Assembly (NCBI GenBank): GCA_911728455.2
Contig: OU452228.1
Span: 21,832,950 to 21,896,949 of the forward strand
DNA: 64,000 nt
Direction of reading: 5' to 3'
Source of the DNA: Marthasterias glacialis
Lineage: Eukaryota; Echinodermata; Asteroidea; Forcipulatida; Asteriidae
Shown: positions 1-9,770 of the stretch, in pieces
Numbering within the stretch: the first letter of the stretch is position 1
Layout: every line of letters begins with the position of its first letter
Position numbers and translations under genes: made by a program
Notes under the pieces: model-generated
What the model saw: only the letters and a program-made list of their open reading frames with translations
What the model was told of the DNA's origin: nothing
Databases searched by the model: none

Positions 1-175
1 ATTCACAAAATTAATAAAACCATTTAAAATGCTCCAGATTACTCAGAGCCTTTAAAGCAATAAAAAAAATACACAAAATTCCGAGGACCTCGTTTCAACT
101 CAGCATGCTTCGGCCAAACTTGCCAAATTTGGGTCCAGAATGCCCCCGAGTTTTGAAAAATCCAAGTACATCCCA
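1..175 (+). repeat. Fragment of the TCTCCCCA-ended MITE family
   Basis: This stretch aligns with 12290-12465 and, inverted, with 1347-1530 and 52125-52310. Shared landmarks are the 'aaaatgctccagatt' and 'gcttcggcca' words. It lies in a PLK4 intron and is cut by the window edge. It is non-coding. Confidence 0.7.
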
Positions 176-218
176 AACACTTTTATTTCTAGGGGTACGC
201 CCAGGCTGTTCTTCTTAC

Positions 219-314
219 CTCTAGGATAGATGGGTGCTTGAGCTGGCATTGTATCTCCACCTCGTTCCTGACTCTGCCAACCATCCCAGCTGCTTGCATC
301 ATCTTCTTATCAAT
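219..314 (-). CDS. PLK4: PLK4 coding exon 3
   Basis: The 96-nt exon encodes residues 51-82, beginning [12 protein letters not shown] and ending QLKHPSILE. It continues the N-lobe through helix C into strand beta-4, as PLK4 does after VAIKM. The acceptor AG is the complement of 315-316 and the donor is GTAAGAAG, the complement of 218-211. Both boundaries are phase 0. The upstream pyrimidine tract is weak. Confidence 0.92.
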
Positions 315-3300
315 CTATTCCATCATGATCATAGGATAATAAGAGTTAAAAAATACAAAATAGGTGAAGAGCTTATCAAAAACACTGACAATTAAAACGT
401 CTTTAAGGTTGCTTTTTCCACCTGGATTCAATAGGCCGTATTTTTGACTGCCAGAGGGTGCAATACTAATTCCATTTTTAAGGGTACAAAAGTATTTCAA
501 AACATTAAAAATGCAAACATCTTACACTGTATACATTGTAAAACCATCAACAACAACAAAAACAAAAAGTAGTATATGAACTGCTTTACTAGAAGTCTAA
601 TTGCAACTGGTTTACCACACTATTTCTATGGTTTGACCCCCAATCTACCCCCAAAGGGCGCCCTCTTGCAGTCAAAAATAAGGCCAATTTCAAAACTCTT
701 GTTTCAGGAGAGAATATTGCTTAGCATATTTCTGCTAATAGCATGATACTAGTCACAGATGGTACATGTTACATGATATTGCGACCAGTAACATTTTACT
801 GGTAGCACAATTTTGTTGTGCTTAGCTATTTTTTGTATGAAATAAGGACCATGCGCTCATTTACATGGCTTTGTTTTCAGCACTTACTGCCACCATTCCC
901 CACTTATACTATAGGGTAAGCGCTCAAATTTCTGCACTACCTGCAAAGAATGCTTCAAGTCGTGTGAAGTTTGCAGACACGCACCAGAAAAAATGTCCTT
1001 GCTAACCTGTGAAATATGCTTAGGTTAAAAAAGGATACTTCTGCTTCAGTAAGCGCCAATATTTTACTTGCAGTAAGCAGAGCCATGAAATTGGGCCCAG
1101 TACTGTCTTGCATCTTGGCACCACTCCAGTGTGAAAAGTGAGACCTTATAAGCTATAGTAATAGACCTTTATCATGGTGCGGCCATCTTGGTTATCTCCC
1201 ATTCAAACCAATGTAACCAAACCGAGGCTGGAAGGGCAAATAGTCTGGTTCCTTTTTGTACAATGAATATTAGAACATATTACTGTTAATGGATACGGGG
1301 AACATGACCAAGATGGTTGCAGCATGATAAAGGTCTATTGCAGTCAGGGTTCTCCCCAGAATTTTTTTTTTAAACTGTGGGTCATCCTGGACCCAAATTG
1401 AGCAAGTTTGGCTGAAGCATGGTGAATTGAAACCAAGTCTTTGGAATGTTTCTTGCTTGATGTTTATGTTTGGTTTTAAAAGCTCTATTGTGCAATCTAC
1501 AGCATTTTAAATGGTTTTATTTTATGGTTTTTGTGAATTGATCTGATATTCATTGTTATTTATTATTTTTTTCATTTTTTGTTTTGGGCGTATCGACCTG
1601 TATATTGGGTGTTTTAGTCCGGTATGCTAGCTTGTGCATGGGGAGATCCCTGGCAGTGCTTAGGCCATTCACGTAACTGGGTGAAAATCTAAAGATACTT
1701 AACCTATAGACCGTTTCCTGCCTGTCAATCAAACTGTGTGCATTGACCAATTGGATCACGCTTTTTTAGTCACGTGACCTCGGTCAAACTCGGTCACACG
1801 TGCAGCGTAAACGTGCACAAACTAAGGTGTGTGGGCCGGGTCTTGTTGCCAGAGCCGGAACGGTCTATTGTAACGTACCATTTTGATGGCAACTTCTTGC
1901 CCAGTGTTGATTGCTCTAGCCCTGTAGACACATGCAAAGCCACCCTTGCCAAGCAGGTTCAACACCTGGTAGTCCTGTGGGAAAAAAATAAGTAATAATT
2001 AATAGACAAATTCAGAAGTTTTTCCCAGAATGCTTTTTATAAACAGATTAGTGCGTTACTGTTGGCAGAACAGTGGAGCTCGAGAAGTAAGGGGGGGGGT
2101 GGGTGGTGCTTGAGGAAGTATTTTTCATTCCACATGCAAATCTTCTCCTATCCAATCAAATTATACCATTTAGATTAACTCCAGAATGGCTGAGTTGTTT
2201 GTTGCAAAAGTGATGTAGTATACACACCATTTTTACCACGTCAAGATGTTTGTGACGTTTGATTACTTGCATGGTGTGAAGAGCCACCACTACTCCTTCA
2301 AAAGAGATTTATACATGGTCGTACCTGCAAGTTTACTTGTTATAATAAAGTTGACGACGTACAGACAGAGTATACTGTCCGAAACGTTGAGTCAACCGGT
2401 TTCTTCGGAACCACTACTAAAAAAAGATCTAAACCGAAGCAGGTCGCTTCGTACCCAAGTCGTTTCGTACCCAGTCATTATTATGTTGCTCAAAGGAGAT
2501 AAAGCCAGTCATGCACACAACCTGCTACCAGTAGGCGCGGTCAGCTGAATCTCAAAAAGCCTCCATTAAATGAGTTTCGCTCCGGCAATCGAGGGACTAC
2601 ATTTTGTTTACAGATTTAGAAACAAAAATTACCAGAGAGAGAGAGAGTATAATCCGAAAAGTTCTCTAACGGAAATGCTGTCAAAGTAGGCTAAAGTTTA
2701 TGAATCGCCGTCACGAAATTACTTCAAGACGTGTAGCATGCTATTGCTAGCCTTTCTCCAAGGCGGTAGTTGTGGTTGTGCACTGTGCTTAGACCCAGTA
2801 ACTGGGGCGCTGTACTCCTTTTTTGAGATTTGGACATTATCTGTAGTACGACAGTTAATGTCAAAATCTCAAAAAAGGAGTACAGCACCCCAGTTACTGG
2901 GTCAACACTCCATGCTATGAACCCTGGGTATGAAACGACTTGGGTACGAAACGTCTTGGATACAAAACAACCGACATTCATATAAACCATATAGTGTCAC
3001 CGAAAATCCTTACTTTATTTTATTCTCATCGTGCAAACCTTCAAGTCTTATTTACTACTAATAATTACTAGTTTACTTCTTCTCAAGATGTTTCATGTTA
3101 GCCTCCTAAATAGTGCTGTTGAGCTCAAAGTGGATACCTATGGAAGTTTTCAACTTTACGCAGGTATCTTCTTCGAGCTCTACAGTGTCAATATCCTGGA
3201 GGAGTATTGAGTCATGGGTTGAGTATTGAGTATTGATGTTGGGTGCAATCGGTTGATCCGCGTGATCTGTCGATCGTTGCGCGATCAGCCCATCATGACG

Positions 3301-4448
3301 CTTTGTCGGATATGGTATTTTGGTTTATGTAGAAGTAGCAGAATGTCACTGTCCAGTGCATTATTATTATTCAATCAAACATGCAAAGATGCAAAAGGAA
3401 AAGTAAGAAAATTACACTAGTCTAAAAACTAAAGTGGGCCTACTCTGAGCATGCTCTGAGCATGTATGTGAAGTTAGACCCAGTTACTGGGGCGCTGAAC
3501 TCCTTTTTTGAGATTTTGACATTATCGGTCGTACAAGAGTACAAGATTAACGACCCCCACTTGTCATAACTCCTGTTTAGAATTCTGAAGTCTATTGAGG
3601 GTACGAAGCGTCCAGGGTACAAACGTCCAAAGTCACTTCGTACCTTGGTGAAGGTACGAAGTGACCAAGGTACGAAGTGGCAAAGGTACGAAGTGACCAA
3701 GGTACGAAGTGGCAAAGGTACGAAGTGACCTGACACCTGTAAATCTGGTAAAATCATACTATTTAGTGCAATCAACACATATTTTTACATGTCGAGAAGT
3801 ATAAAACTATTTGAATAAATAGCTGTTAATAATAGTAGGCCTACTTGTATTTTCAAGATGGAGGACAACATGTGCATTGATGCACGACAACTTTATGAAT
3901 AGGAATAAGGATTTGCAAAAAAAGTTTCCTCTACTGATCCAGAATAGAAGCAACTGATCCAGAACTGGTCAAAAAGATGTCAATTCTTTTCTCAAAGCCC
4001 CTTCCAAGATATACATATTTTTGGTCATTTGAAACTTAGTGACTTTTATGGCCTGTTTAGGTAAACTAATTGATGTACTTCATTTTAAAATTGTCAAAAA
4101 AACTGCGATGGCACAGCGTGAATTCATAAAAATGATCCAGAACTGGTCAAATGACTGTAGTACGCCTACGACCGGTAATCATGTCAAAATCTCAAAAAAG
4201 AGTTCAACGCCCCAGTTTCTGGGTCTAGTGTATAGTATTAGCAGTAGTACATGAAGTAGAGTTATGATGGAGCTCCAAATGAAAAAATAATATTATAATA
4301 AAACTAAAAGATAGTAATAATATTCTACTTCATTAAGTTCTACACAATTTTTAATTTTAGTTGCGATAATCGTAACTACACAATTTTAACTTACCTCAAT
4401 GCTTTCACCCATTCCTCCCTGGTTACTGTTGTTAGATCTCGATGCCAT
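219..4448 (-). CDS. PLK4: Polo-like kinase 4, 5' portion (three exons, continues left of the window)
   Basis: PLK4 is the serine/threonine kinase that triggers centriole duplication at the centrosome. Joining 4448-4395, 1974-1879 and 314-219 gives 82 in-frame residues. Residues 15-50 read GESIE, then [19 protein letters not shown], then [10 protein letters not shown], matching the family pattern of a short N-terminus leading straight into the kinase N-lobe. The glycine loop is G27-K-G-G-F-A-C-V34, the ATP-anchoring lysine K49 sits in VAIK, and the helix-C glutamate is probably E68 in NEVEI. All junctions are phase 0 with GT/AG ends. The activation segment, the rest of the kinase domain and the polo boxes lie outside the window. 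The 2.4-kb and 1.56-kb introns are full of small transposons. The residue after the loop alanine is Cys where vertebrate PLK4 has Gly. The N-terminus is about nine residues longer than in human PLK4. Confidence 0.93.
575..690 (+). repeat. Uninterrupted copy of a dispersed repeat (empty-site paralogue of 40140-40575)
   Basis: The words 'ccacactatttctatggt' and 'ccaaagggcgcc' flank each other directly here. At 40180-40560 the same words are split by a 324-bp insertion. This copy shows the pre-insertion state. Confidence 0.65.
690..1090 (+). repeat. SINE-like fragment related to 25708-26010
   Basis: It shares the 'tttctgctaa', 'agtcacagatggtacatgt' and 'gtgcttagctattttttgt' blocks with the body of the tRNA-headed element at 25708. 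No tRNA-like head is seen here. It is diverged and lies in PLK4 intron 2. Confidence 0.45.
1162..1337 (+). mobile_element. MITE, family TAGACCTTTATCATG (176 bp)
   Basis: The ends are inverted: 'tagacctttatcatg' on the left and 'catgataaaggtcta' on the right. The inverted 'gccatcttgg' and 'ccaagatggt' follow inside. A second copy of the same length lies inverted at 57321-57494. There is no coding capacity, so it is a non-autonomous DNA transposon. The target duplication is probably TA. Confidence 0.85.
1347..1650 (-). mobile_element. MITE, TCTCCCCA-ended family, full copy
   Basis: The ends are 'ggttctccccag' on the left and 'gcatggggagatc' on the right, an imperfect terminal inverted repeat of about 10 bp. 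It aligns over its whole length with 12143-12465 in the opposite orientation. It sits in PLK4 intron 2. No coding region. Confidence 0.75.
1879..1974 (-). CDS. PLK4: PLK4 coding exon 2 (glycine loop and catalytic lysine)
   Basis: The 96-nt exon encodes residues 19-50, including [13 protein letters not shown] and EVAIKM. The acceptor follows a strong pyrimidine tract (tttttttcccacag, minus strand). The donor is GTACGT. Both ends are phase 0. The exon carries the ATP-binding loop and the lysine that positions ATP phosphates. Confidence 0.95.
2250..2440 (+). repeat. Penelope-like element fragment (GAAACGTTGAG type)
   Basis: It contains 'aaaagagatttatacatggt', 'gcaagtttact', a small hairpin 'gacagagtatactgtc' and then 'cgaaacgttgag'. 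The same modules occur at 9471-9770, 19495-19740, 48440-48590, 54505-54650 and 60010-60165. Hairpin plus GAAAC resembles the ribozyme-bearing terminal region of Penelope-like retroelements, which is an inference. Confidence 0.55.
2440..2965. repeat. Foldback pair of GGTACGAAACG-type motifs flanking a nested palindromic MITE
   Basis: The left arm near 2446-2476 reads 'acccaagtcgtttcgtaccc'. The right arm near 2926-2960 is its complement, 'gggtatgaaacgacttgg' and onward. Between them lies the palindrome at 2792-2903. The same motif is tandemly repeated at 3600-3735, which is inside the larger copy of that palindromic element. Confidence 0.6.
2792..2903. mobile_element. Short palindromic MITE, GACCCAG family (internal-deletion form)
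   Basis: The arms are about 50 bp and nearly perfect inverted repeats, starting 'gacccagtaactggggcg' and ending with its complement. Their termini match those of the larger copy at 3477-4225. A half copy starts at 9932. It is in PLK4 intron 1. The shadow ORFs on both strands here are artefacts of the inverted repeat. Confidence 0.85.
3477..4225. mobile_element. Longer GACCCAG-family DNA transposon (about 750 bp) with TA target duplication
   Basis: Inverted termini of about 60 bp run from 'gacccagttactggggcg' inward to 'ttttttgagattttgacat' and a cggtcgta word. The right end is the complement. Both ends are flanked by TA. Inside are 16-bp tandem repeats (3600-3735) and no transposase. It is the longer form of the element at 2792-2903. 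Confidence 0.82.
3600..3735 (+). repeat. Short tandem repeat, 16-bp unit (AAGGTACGAAGTGACC)
   Basis: Units alternate between 'aaggtacgaagtgacc' and 'aaggtacgaagtggca'. Looser copies extend upstream. The array is internal to the transposon at 3477-4225. Confidence 0.8.
4395..4448 (-). CDS. PLK4: PLK4 coding exon 1 with start codon
   Basis: This exon encodes 18 residues, [18 protein letters not shown]. It starts at ATG (complement of 4446-4448) in the context GTGATGG and ends at a consensus donor GTAAGT (complement of 4394-4389). Its last residues, GESIE, align with the PLK4 N-terminus just before the kinase domain. An in-frame TAG lies only a few codons upstream of this ATG, which supports the start. 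The Ser/Asn/Gly-rich first ten residues are lineage-specific. Confidence 0.9.
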
Positions 4449-4930
4449 CACGTAGTCATATAGATCGTAGTCGTCGTAACGTAGTGCTGAGCTGAATGAC
4501 TACCGTACTACCTAGCTAGGGAGGGCGAGTTCAGTTTCACATACCAGTACTACTAGTCACCGCACGAAGTATGCATTATTTACAATGCAACTGAATTTTG
4601 AAACCGAGTGAAAAGACGTGTTTGTTCGAACGTCGTCAAAACCGTGTCAAAAAAAACAGTCGAAAATAAGGACAACTGACAATAGGAAACACGCTTCTTA
4701 CCTCTAACCTTGATCTATGATGTATTTTAGTCTTGGTGAGATCAAGTTTTCTCAGAAAAGGGCAGATTTAATGCCATTTTAGACTGTTTAATTTGTGTGC
4801 AATGATTCCTTCGTAAATTCTTCCAATTCGAACTTACGCGCGATGGCGTGTCCTATACGGTCCGCAGAGGGCGCTGTACACTTTTAGCCAGCCAACCAAC
4901 ACGACCGTGACGGGCACATCACAGAACAGT
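4449..4930 (-). promoter_or_regulatory. PLK4 5' UTR and probable promoter region
   Basis: This is sequence immediately upstream of the PLK4 start, with more CpG than its surroundings. It includes a palindromic TTCGAA at about 4625 and a CTCF-core-like word 'gcagagggcgct' at 4863-4874. No TATA box is obvious. The assignment rests on position alone. Confidence 0.4.
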
Positions 4931-5159
4931 CCACGGGCCTTTCATAATATTGCATTTTCAAAAATGTAATTAAGTTTTATTTTTTTTTAGATATCAAGCA
5001 ATAAACCGTAAGAAAAACTGACTGGGTAAATTTTAAAATCAATTTTTGGGCGAACAAAGAAAATTTGACTGCCACCAAAATAATGTCTGTGCCCCCCGCC
5101 GGGTGACCACCCCCATTTGAAATCAAGACCTTAGAGACTACAAAAAAAAAAAAAATAAA

Positions 5160-5272
5160 CTGTAGCGTTTTTATGTAGCAATTTCAACGTTTTTAAACCT
5201 TAAAATATATAAATATGTATAAGTATATATACTATATATAATCTATATATATGTATATATATATTATTTATT
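5160..5272. repeat. AT-rich TA microsatellite-like stretch
   Basis: Degenerate (TA)n with 'tatatatgtatatatatat' words. Nothing else is seen here. Confidence 0.8.
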
Positions 5273-5314
5273 TTGCCGGCCTCATGATCAGAGCGCTGAA
5301 AAGGGTCTTGTTTA

Positions 5315-5648
5315 TAGACCATGTTACCTGTGACATCACATGTTTACAAAAGAGCCACAGAACCTGGACTTCCTGCAGGCAGGATTTGTACACGGCTCAA
5401 TGGGAAAATACTTTAAATCTTTCATTTTATGGAGATTGCACTGTCCGATTGTCATCAACTTTGGATATGAAGGAAAGGGGCACATCTCACAACTAGTTCA
5501 GCTCTCATTTTAATAGCCATTGAATTTATGTGGAAATTATGATACAAAATGTAAAATTTCTCATATGTCCCATGCAGTATCTTGCCTGCCAGTAATTGCC
5601 CTGGAATGTACAAGGTCACTCTTTTGTAAACAAGGGTCACATGGTCTA
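5315..5648. mobile_element. MITE, TAGACCATGT family (334 bp)
   Basis: The left end 'tagaccatgttacctgtgac' and the inner 'gtttacaaaagag' are mirrored by 'ctcttttgtaaac' and 'gtcacatggtcta' on the right. The inverted termini are about 40 bp and imperfect. Only one copy is in the window. No protein is encoded. Confidence 0.75.
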
Positions 5649-5819
5649 TAGGGAAAACACAAATTGAAACTACAGTTGCCAAAAGTACCCCTAGGAAAAA
5701 TGGTGCCGTACCCCCTTTGTTCCCCCTAAAATTTTACCCTATGAGTTAATCACGCCGTTGACTCTACTTTAGAAGATGCATAGTGATTTGTAGATTGATC
5801 TCATTAACTTATTCTTACT

Positions 5820-5865
5820 CGCGAAACGGGCGCCTCCGGCGGCCGTTCGCTCGCGAGAATGTATG
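5820..5865. other. GC-rich hairpin
   Basis: 'ctcgcgaaacggg' and 'cgttcgctcgcgag' form an imperfect stem around a gcctccggcgg loop. It is strikingly GC-rich in AT-rich DNA. It could be a transposon terminus or a conserved repeat core. Confidence 0.5.
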
Positions 5866-6609
5866 AGGATTTCATTATTTTGTTGGTGTTACCCGGTTCT
5901 GATTTGTCGGTTCCAATACCAGTTAAAGCCTTTTGCTGCACATTTTGTCGTCAAAAGAAAATAAGAAAGAAAAAAAAGAAAGGGGAAAGACCTATTTACC
6001 CGTCTTTTATGCTGTTCATAACCAACTCAACTTGGCTACGAGCCAAACAAGGAAAACCAGCGCACTGTGCATGCGATCATTAATGGCTCTTGTGGTCTTC
6101 ATGCATGAGTACACTATTAGCTAATGTATTCTTTTTTAACGCCAAGTTGTGAGAACTCCCTATTGTTGTTCTATTATTCCCTTTTCTGTTGCATTACCTT
6201 TTGGGGACCGAGGGTTTGACAAAGAAAAACGTTGTGGGGACCTTTGTTCCATTGTATAAATGTCCCCTTAGGGGTTTGTGCCTACCCATGCGTACACATG
6301 CGTGACATTTGAGTGAACATTGTTGTTGTTGAAATGTTGTTGTGTCTGACAAGTCCTCCGTCAATGAATTTATTATCCCCAAAAATCACTATTAAATAAA
6401 AAGTAAAGCCTTAAGCCTGAATGTGGGTCCAAAAGAACGACCCACGACAATTTTCAGCTACATTATATACCTGCACCTCGGAGTTTTTGCGTAACAGACA
6501 AGTTACTCACATTAGTATATAGATTCATTCGTGAAATCGGTTGCTGGGCTTGACTTCCCAAAAGATCTAAGATTGATCTTACTGAAACTGTGTATCGATC
6601 TTAATTGCT

Positions 6610-6785
6610 AAGCAAATTGTTATGAGGAGGGAGGGGGACTCCCCCCCCAACTTCGGACAGAGTTGTGGGGAAAATAAGGGCAAAGCAAGACGATTTTTTA
6701 TTAGAAATTGGGCCTTGTGTTTTTATTTGTAATTGCGGGCAAATCACCCCCGCCCCACCCTCCGCAAAGGTCACCATACGCCTAT
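6610..6785. repeat. MITE, catacgcctatg-ended family
   Basis: It shares 'ttattagaaattg', 'cttgtgttt' and 'ccatacgcctatg' with 41355-41565. It is G/C-homopolymer-rich at its left. A third, expanded copy is at 36433-36790. Confidence 0.65.
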
Positions 6786-7330
6786 GGTTTCTAAGGATCT
6801 TTGCCAGTGTGCACGTTCTCTGTAATGAGTAGAGTTACCGATAAATAGCATCCAAACTATTTCCCTTTCGGCCTCGGTTTGGAAATAAGAATTCAGGAAC
6901 AGCAGGTTTTTTTTTAACCACTGGGAATGGGCTGCCGGCCGGCGAAACTTATGACCTCGTATATGCACACGCCTCCTCCCTTCTGCCCTGCCTTGACTAA
7001 CATTGCAATCCTATTACAGTAAATGGTAGTCAGTGTTGCATGAATATACGGCCAGCATTGTACTAGAGGAAAAATAAACAGCCGATTTCCCCACCCCATT
7101 ACATCTTACCGATCACGTGACCAACTATAACGGTACCCGATCATAAGTCTCCAGACGTTGTACCTTTTTGGGTCACCAGCGAAATTGACTGTTAAGTAGC
7201 CTGGCCGCATGCAACCGGCCATTCACACACTGAGTGCAAATGAAGGAAGTTGACATCTACAGCATGTGTTTGTGTACGAGATAAACGGCAACCACAGTTC
7301 CGCGTTGATATAATATAGCGAGTACATTTT

Positions 7331-7371
7331 ATGACACCGAGACGACCTTTTTCCATCCAAGTTTTGTCATC
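7331..7371 (+). CDS. Very tentative first coding exon of a micro-ORF
   Basis: ATG at 7331 opens 13 codons (MTPRRPFSIQVLS) plus two bases, then a consensus donor GTAAGTAC. The two leftover bases plus the first base of 10892 complete a serine codon and keep the second exon open. The joined protein would be only 32 residues and matches nothing I recognise. A chance match of two splice-like sites is a real possibility. Confidence 0.18.
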
Positions 7372-7910
7372 GTAAGTACACTATTCTAATCTTCATCTAT
7401 GATTTATTTTAAATACAAATGAACGTTATCTCTAAAAATTATACAGCAGTTAAAATCCAGTGGAAGATGGCTTGTAAATCGGAATTCAAAAAAGTTGCAA
7501 GACAAGTCCAATTGTCATTAAAAATAAAATGATGATTCGACGAACCGACTGTAGGCCTACTATTTACTAAGCACCAGAACATGAAGGAATAAACAACTCC
7601 AAAATCAACTGACGTTCTTCCGCCATCTTAGGGTTTCCTACAGTACTTGCATAGATAGGGGAATGAACATGTAATTCTACCTCACACCCGCATTTGGAAT
7701 AGTCCGAGTTGCCTGGACCCAACATTAAAAACGCCTTTTTTATTTTAACATTATTTTGGACTAGATCTGGCGTAGGGTCCGAGTGAAGCCCCGTCAAAAC
7801 TTGGTGCCTGTGTACAAATTTCAAGTTTCCAAAACAGGGTGACAAAAAATTGCTCCAAAATACATCAAACTCATAATACTATTTACTATCGTATTGATCA
7901 TTACTTGAAT

Positions 7911-8276
7911 GTCACCTGACATGCCTGAGGTACGTAGGAGATTGCCGGTTAATATAGTGGTACGATTGGGTCAGATTCTTTTCTTATTAAAAAAAGAGAA
8001 ATTCTCGGCTAAAATCTGCATTCATGCCCAAAATGGAGTGCAATATGTAGGATTTGCGCAAATTCCCAATTGTGTACTATTTTGTGTTGTCTTAAGTTTT
8101 GGTGAACAATGTAGGCAATTTGACGAATGCGCAAATTCGAAAATGTGCTTTAAAAAAACCTCGTACAAACAACTCAAATATTTAATAGCTTAAAATGTAT
8201 CTTTTTTGAAGAAGCGCATCAGACACAATGGTACCATCATATTAACCGGCAATATCTCCTGCGTACCTCAGGTGAC
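7911..8276. mobile_element. MITE, GTCACCTGAGGTACG family (about 366 bp)
   Basis: The inverted termini are about 38 bp. The left carries 'cctgaggtacgtaggagat' and 'tgccggttaatat'; the right carries 'atattaaccggcaatatct' and 'gcgtacctcaggtgac'. The 94-codon open frame inside has no recognisable homology. Confidence 0.8.
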
Positions 8277-8343
8277 TTGCAAGTTGACAGTATATGTGTT
8301 TAATGGATTTTGGTGCAGCTGTTTGTCACTCTCTGTTTGGGAA

Positions 8344-8780
8344 TAGACCGATGCAGTAAGCCCCGCCTACTAACATATTGACCAATCACAGCCTTGACAA
8401 TGCCACTGAAAGTCTGACAAAAGTCTGACACGTTATAATCCCATTTAAAGCAAAGTAAACAAACCACTGCATTGTTCTGACACACAACAGCACACACTTT
8501 TGTCTTATTTTTTAATTTTTTCATATTTCTGGTGGTGCCTTTACAGTTGTGTAAAAGTGGTTTAACTGTGTTCCTGTCTGCTTTGTTCTTTGAACTCAAG
8601 GCACTGCTCAAAATGCCACAAACCTAAATCCATACCATTCAAGAAAACCATGTACATGTTCATATTCGATACGTGTGTGTGGCCGCAACCGAACCACCAC
8701 TGTGATCGTGGCAAGAAAGTCACACCATGGGCTGTTGCTAGGCAGTTGCTTAGGTAGGCGGGGCTTAATGGATCGGTCTA
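8344..8780. mobile_element. MITE, TAGACCGAT family (437 bp)
   Basis: The left end is 'tagaccgatgcagtaagccc' and the right end 'gggcttaatggatcggtcta', inverted over about 27 bp. A second inverted copy occupies 47642-48100 inside a sialyltransferase intron. Internal homology includes 'gtgtgactttcttgcca' and 'catgtacatg'. Non-coding. Confidence 0.85.
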
Positions 8781-9470
8781 TTTGAAATTTGTACACAAAG
8801 TGCTATGTTTTGATGGGACTTCACCCGGACCCTACATACGCCAGATCACGTCCAAATGTTAAAAAATAGGTGTTGCTGGGTCCAGTAACTCGCACTACTT
8901 TTGGAATAGTATACTCAATTCAAGCCCTATAAATAGTGCCAATATGCTGGACTACCTCCGCTCATTGGTCCTACAACACTCTGCCCCCAAAATGTGACAT
9001 CAACTATGAGACTTAAAGGCATTGCATACGTTTGGTAATGACTCTGAAAATTGTTTGCAATAAAAACTTACTTGGTAAGGAGTACAGCAGCTTTGGATAG
9101 TATAATGCATTTTGAGAAACGTTTCACTTCGAAGTACTGCAGTTATGGAAAAACATATACTTTTTATCCCCCAAAAACTTGAATCTGAGAAGCGTTATGG
9201 CCGTAACGCTTCTCAGAATGTGTAATCCAATGAAGGATACTTCTTCTGCGTGAACGCAACCGCTCCAGATTTTTGGCGATATCTCAAAAACGCTGCCACC
9301 TTTTGAAATGAAATTTACACAGGTTAGTTTTATGGTATATATCTACAATTATATAGCATTAAGGCAAACGTACGGTTCCAAAAACCAAAGGTATACTTTG
9401 CCTTTAAATTGGTTCACAAAAATGTTCCCCTCGATGATCGCTTGGTTACTGCCAAAGAGTCTAGAGTATT

Positions 9471-9770
9471 AAGAATGTACTATTAACTAGTAAACTTGCG
9501 GGTACAACCATGCGTTTGAATCTCTTTTGGGAGGAGTGTTGGCTCTGAAAAGAGCCGGAGTGGTCTCGACTTTTCGATCAGTATACTCTGATCGTCTTCA
9601 GGAGAATGCTGAATGCTGAATGGAGAAAACGCCATTCTCCTGAAGACGATCAGAGTATACTGATCGAAACGTCGAGACCACTCTGGCTCTTTTCAGAGCC
9701 AACACTCCTCCCAAAAGATATTCAAACACATGGTTGTACCCGCAAGTTTACTAGTTAATAGTACATTCTT
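9471..9770. mobile_element. Penelope-like inverted pair with 138-bp arms, about 97% identical
   Basis: Arms 9471-9608 and 9633-9770 differ at four positions and are separated by 24 bp. Each arm carries 'ctgaagacgatcag', a 6-bp stem closing to 'ctgatc', then 'gaaacgtcgag', a hammerhead-like arrangement. A 12-bp direct repeat 'agtctagagtat' lies at 9458-9469 and 9807-9818, a candidate target duplication. Related fragments occur at five other places. Assignment to Penelope-like elements is inferred from this motif. Confidence 0.7.

Larger units (their letters stand above)
7700..8900. mobile_element. Large inverted-repeat element with about 120-bp arms, holding other elements
   Basis: The left arm (about 7700-7830) and right arm (about 8783-8900) are inverted copies. 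Shared words are 'ctggaccca', 'gatctggcgta', 'gggtccg' and 'tgtacaaatttcaa'. Between the arms lie two further inverted-repeat elements, 7911-8276 and 8344-8780. No transposase is visible. Confidence 0.7.
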
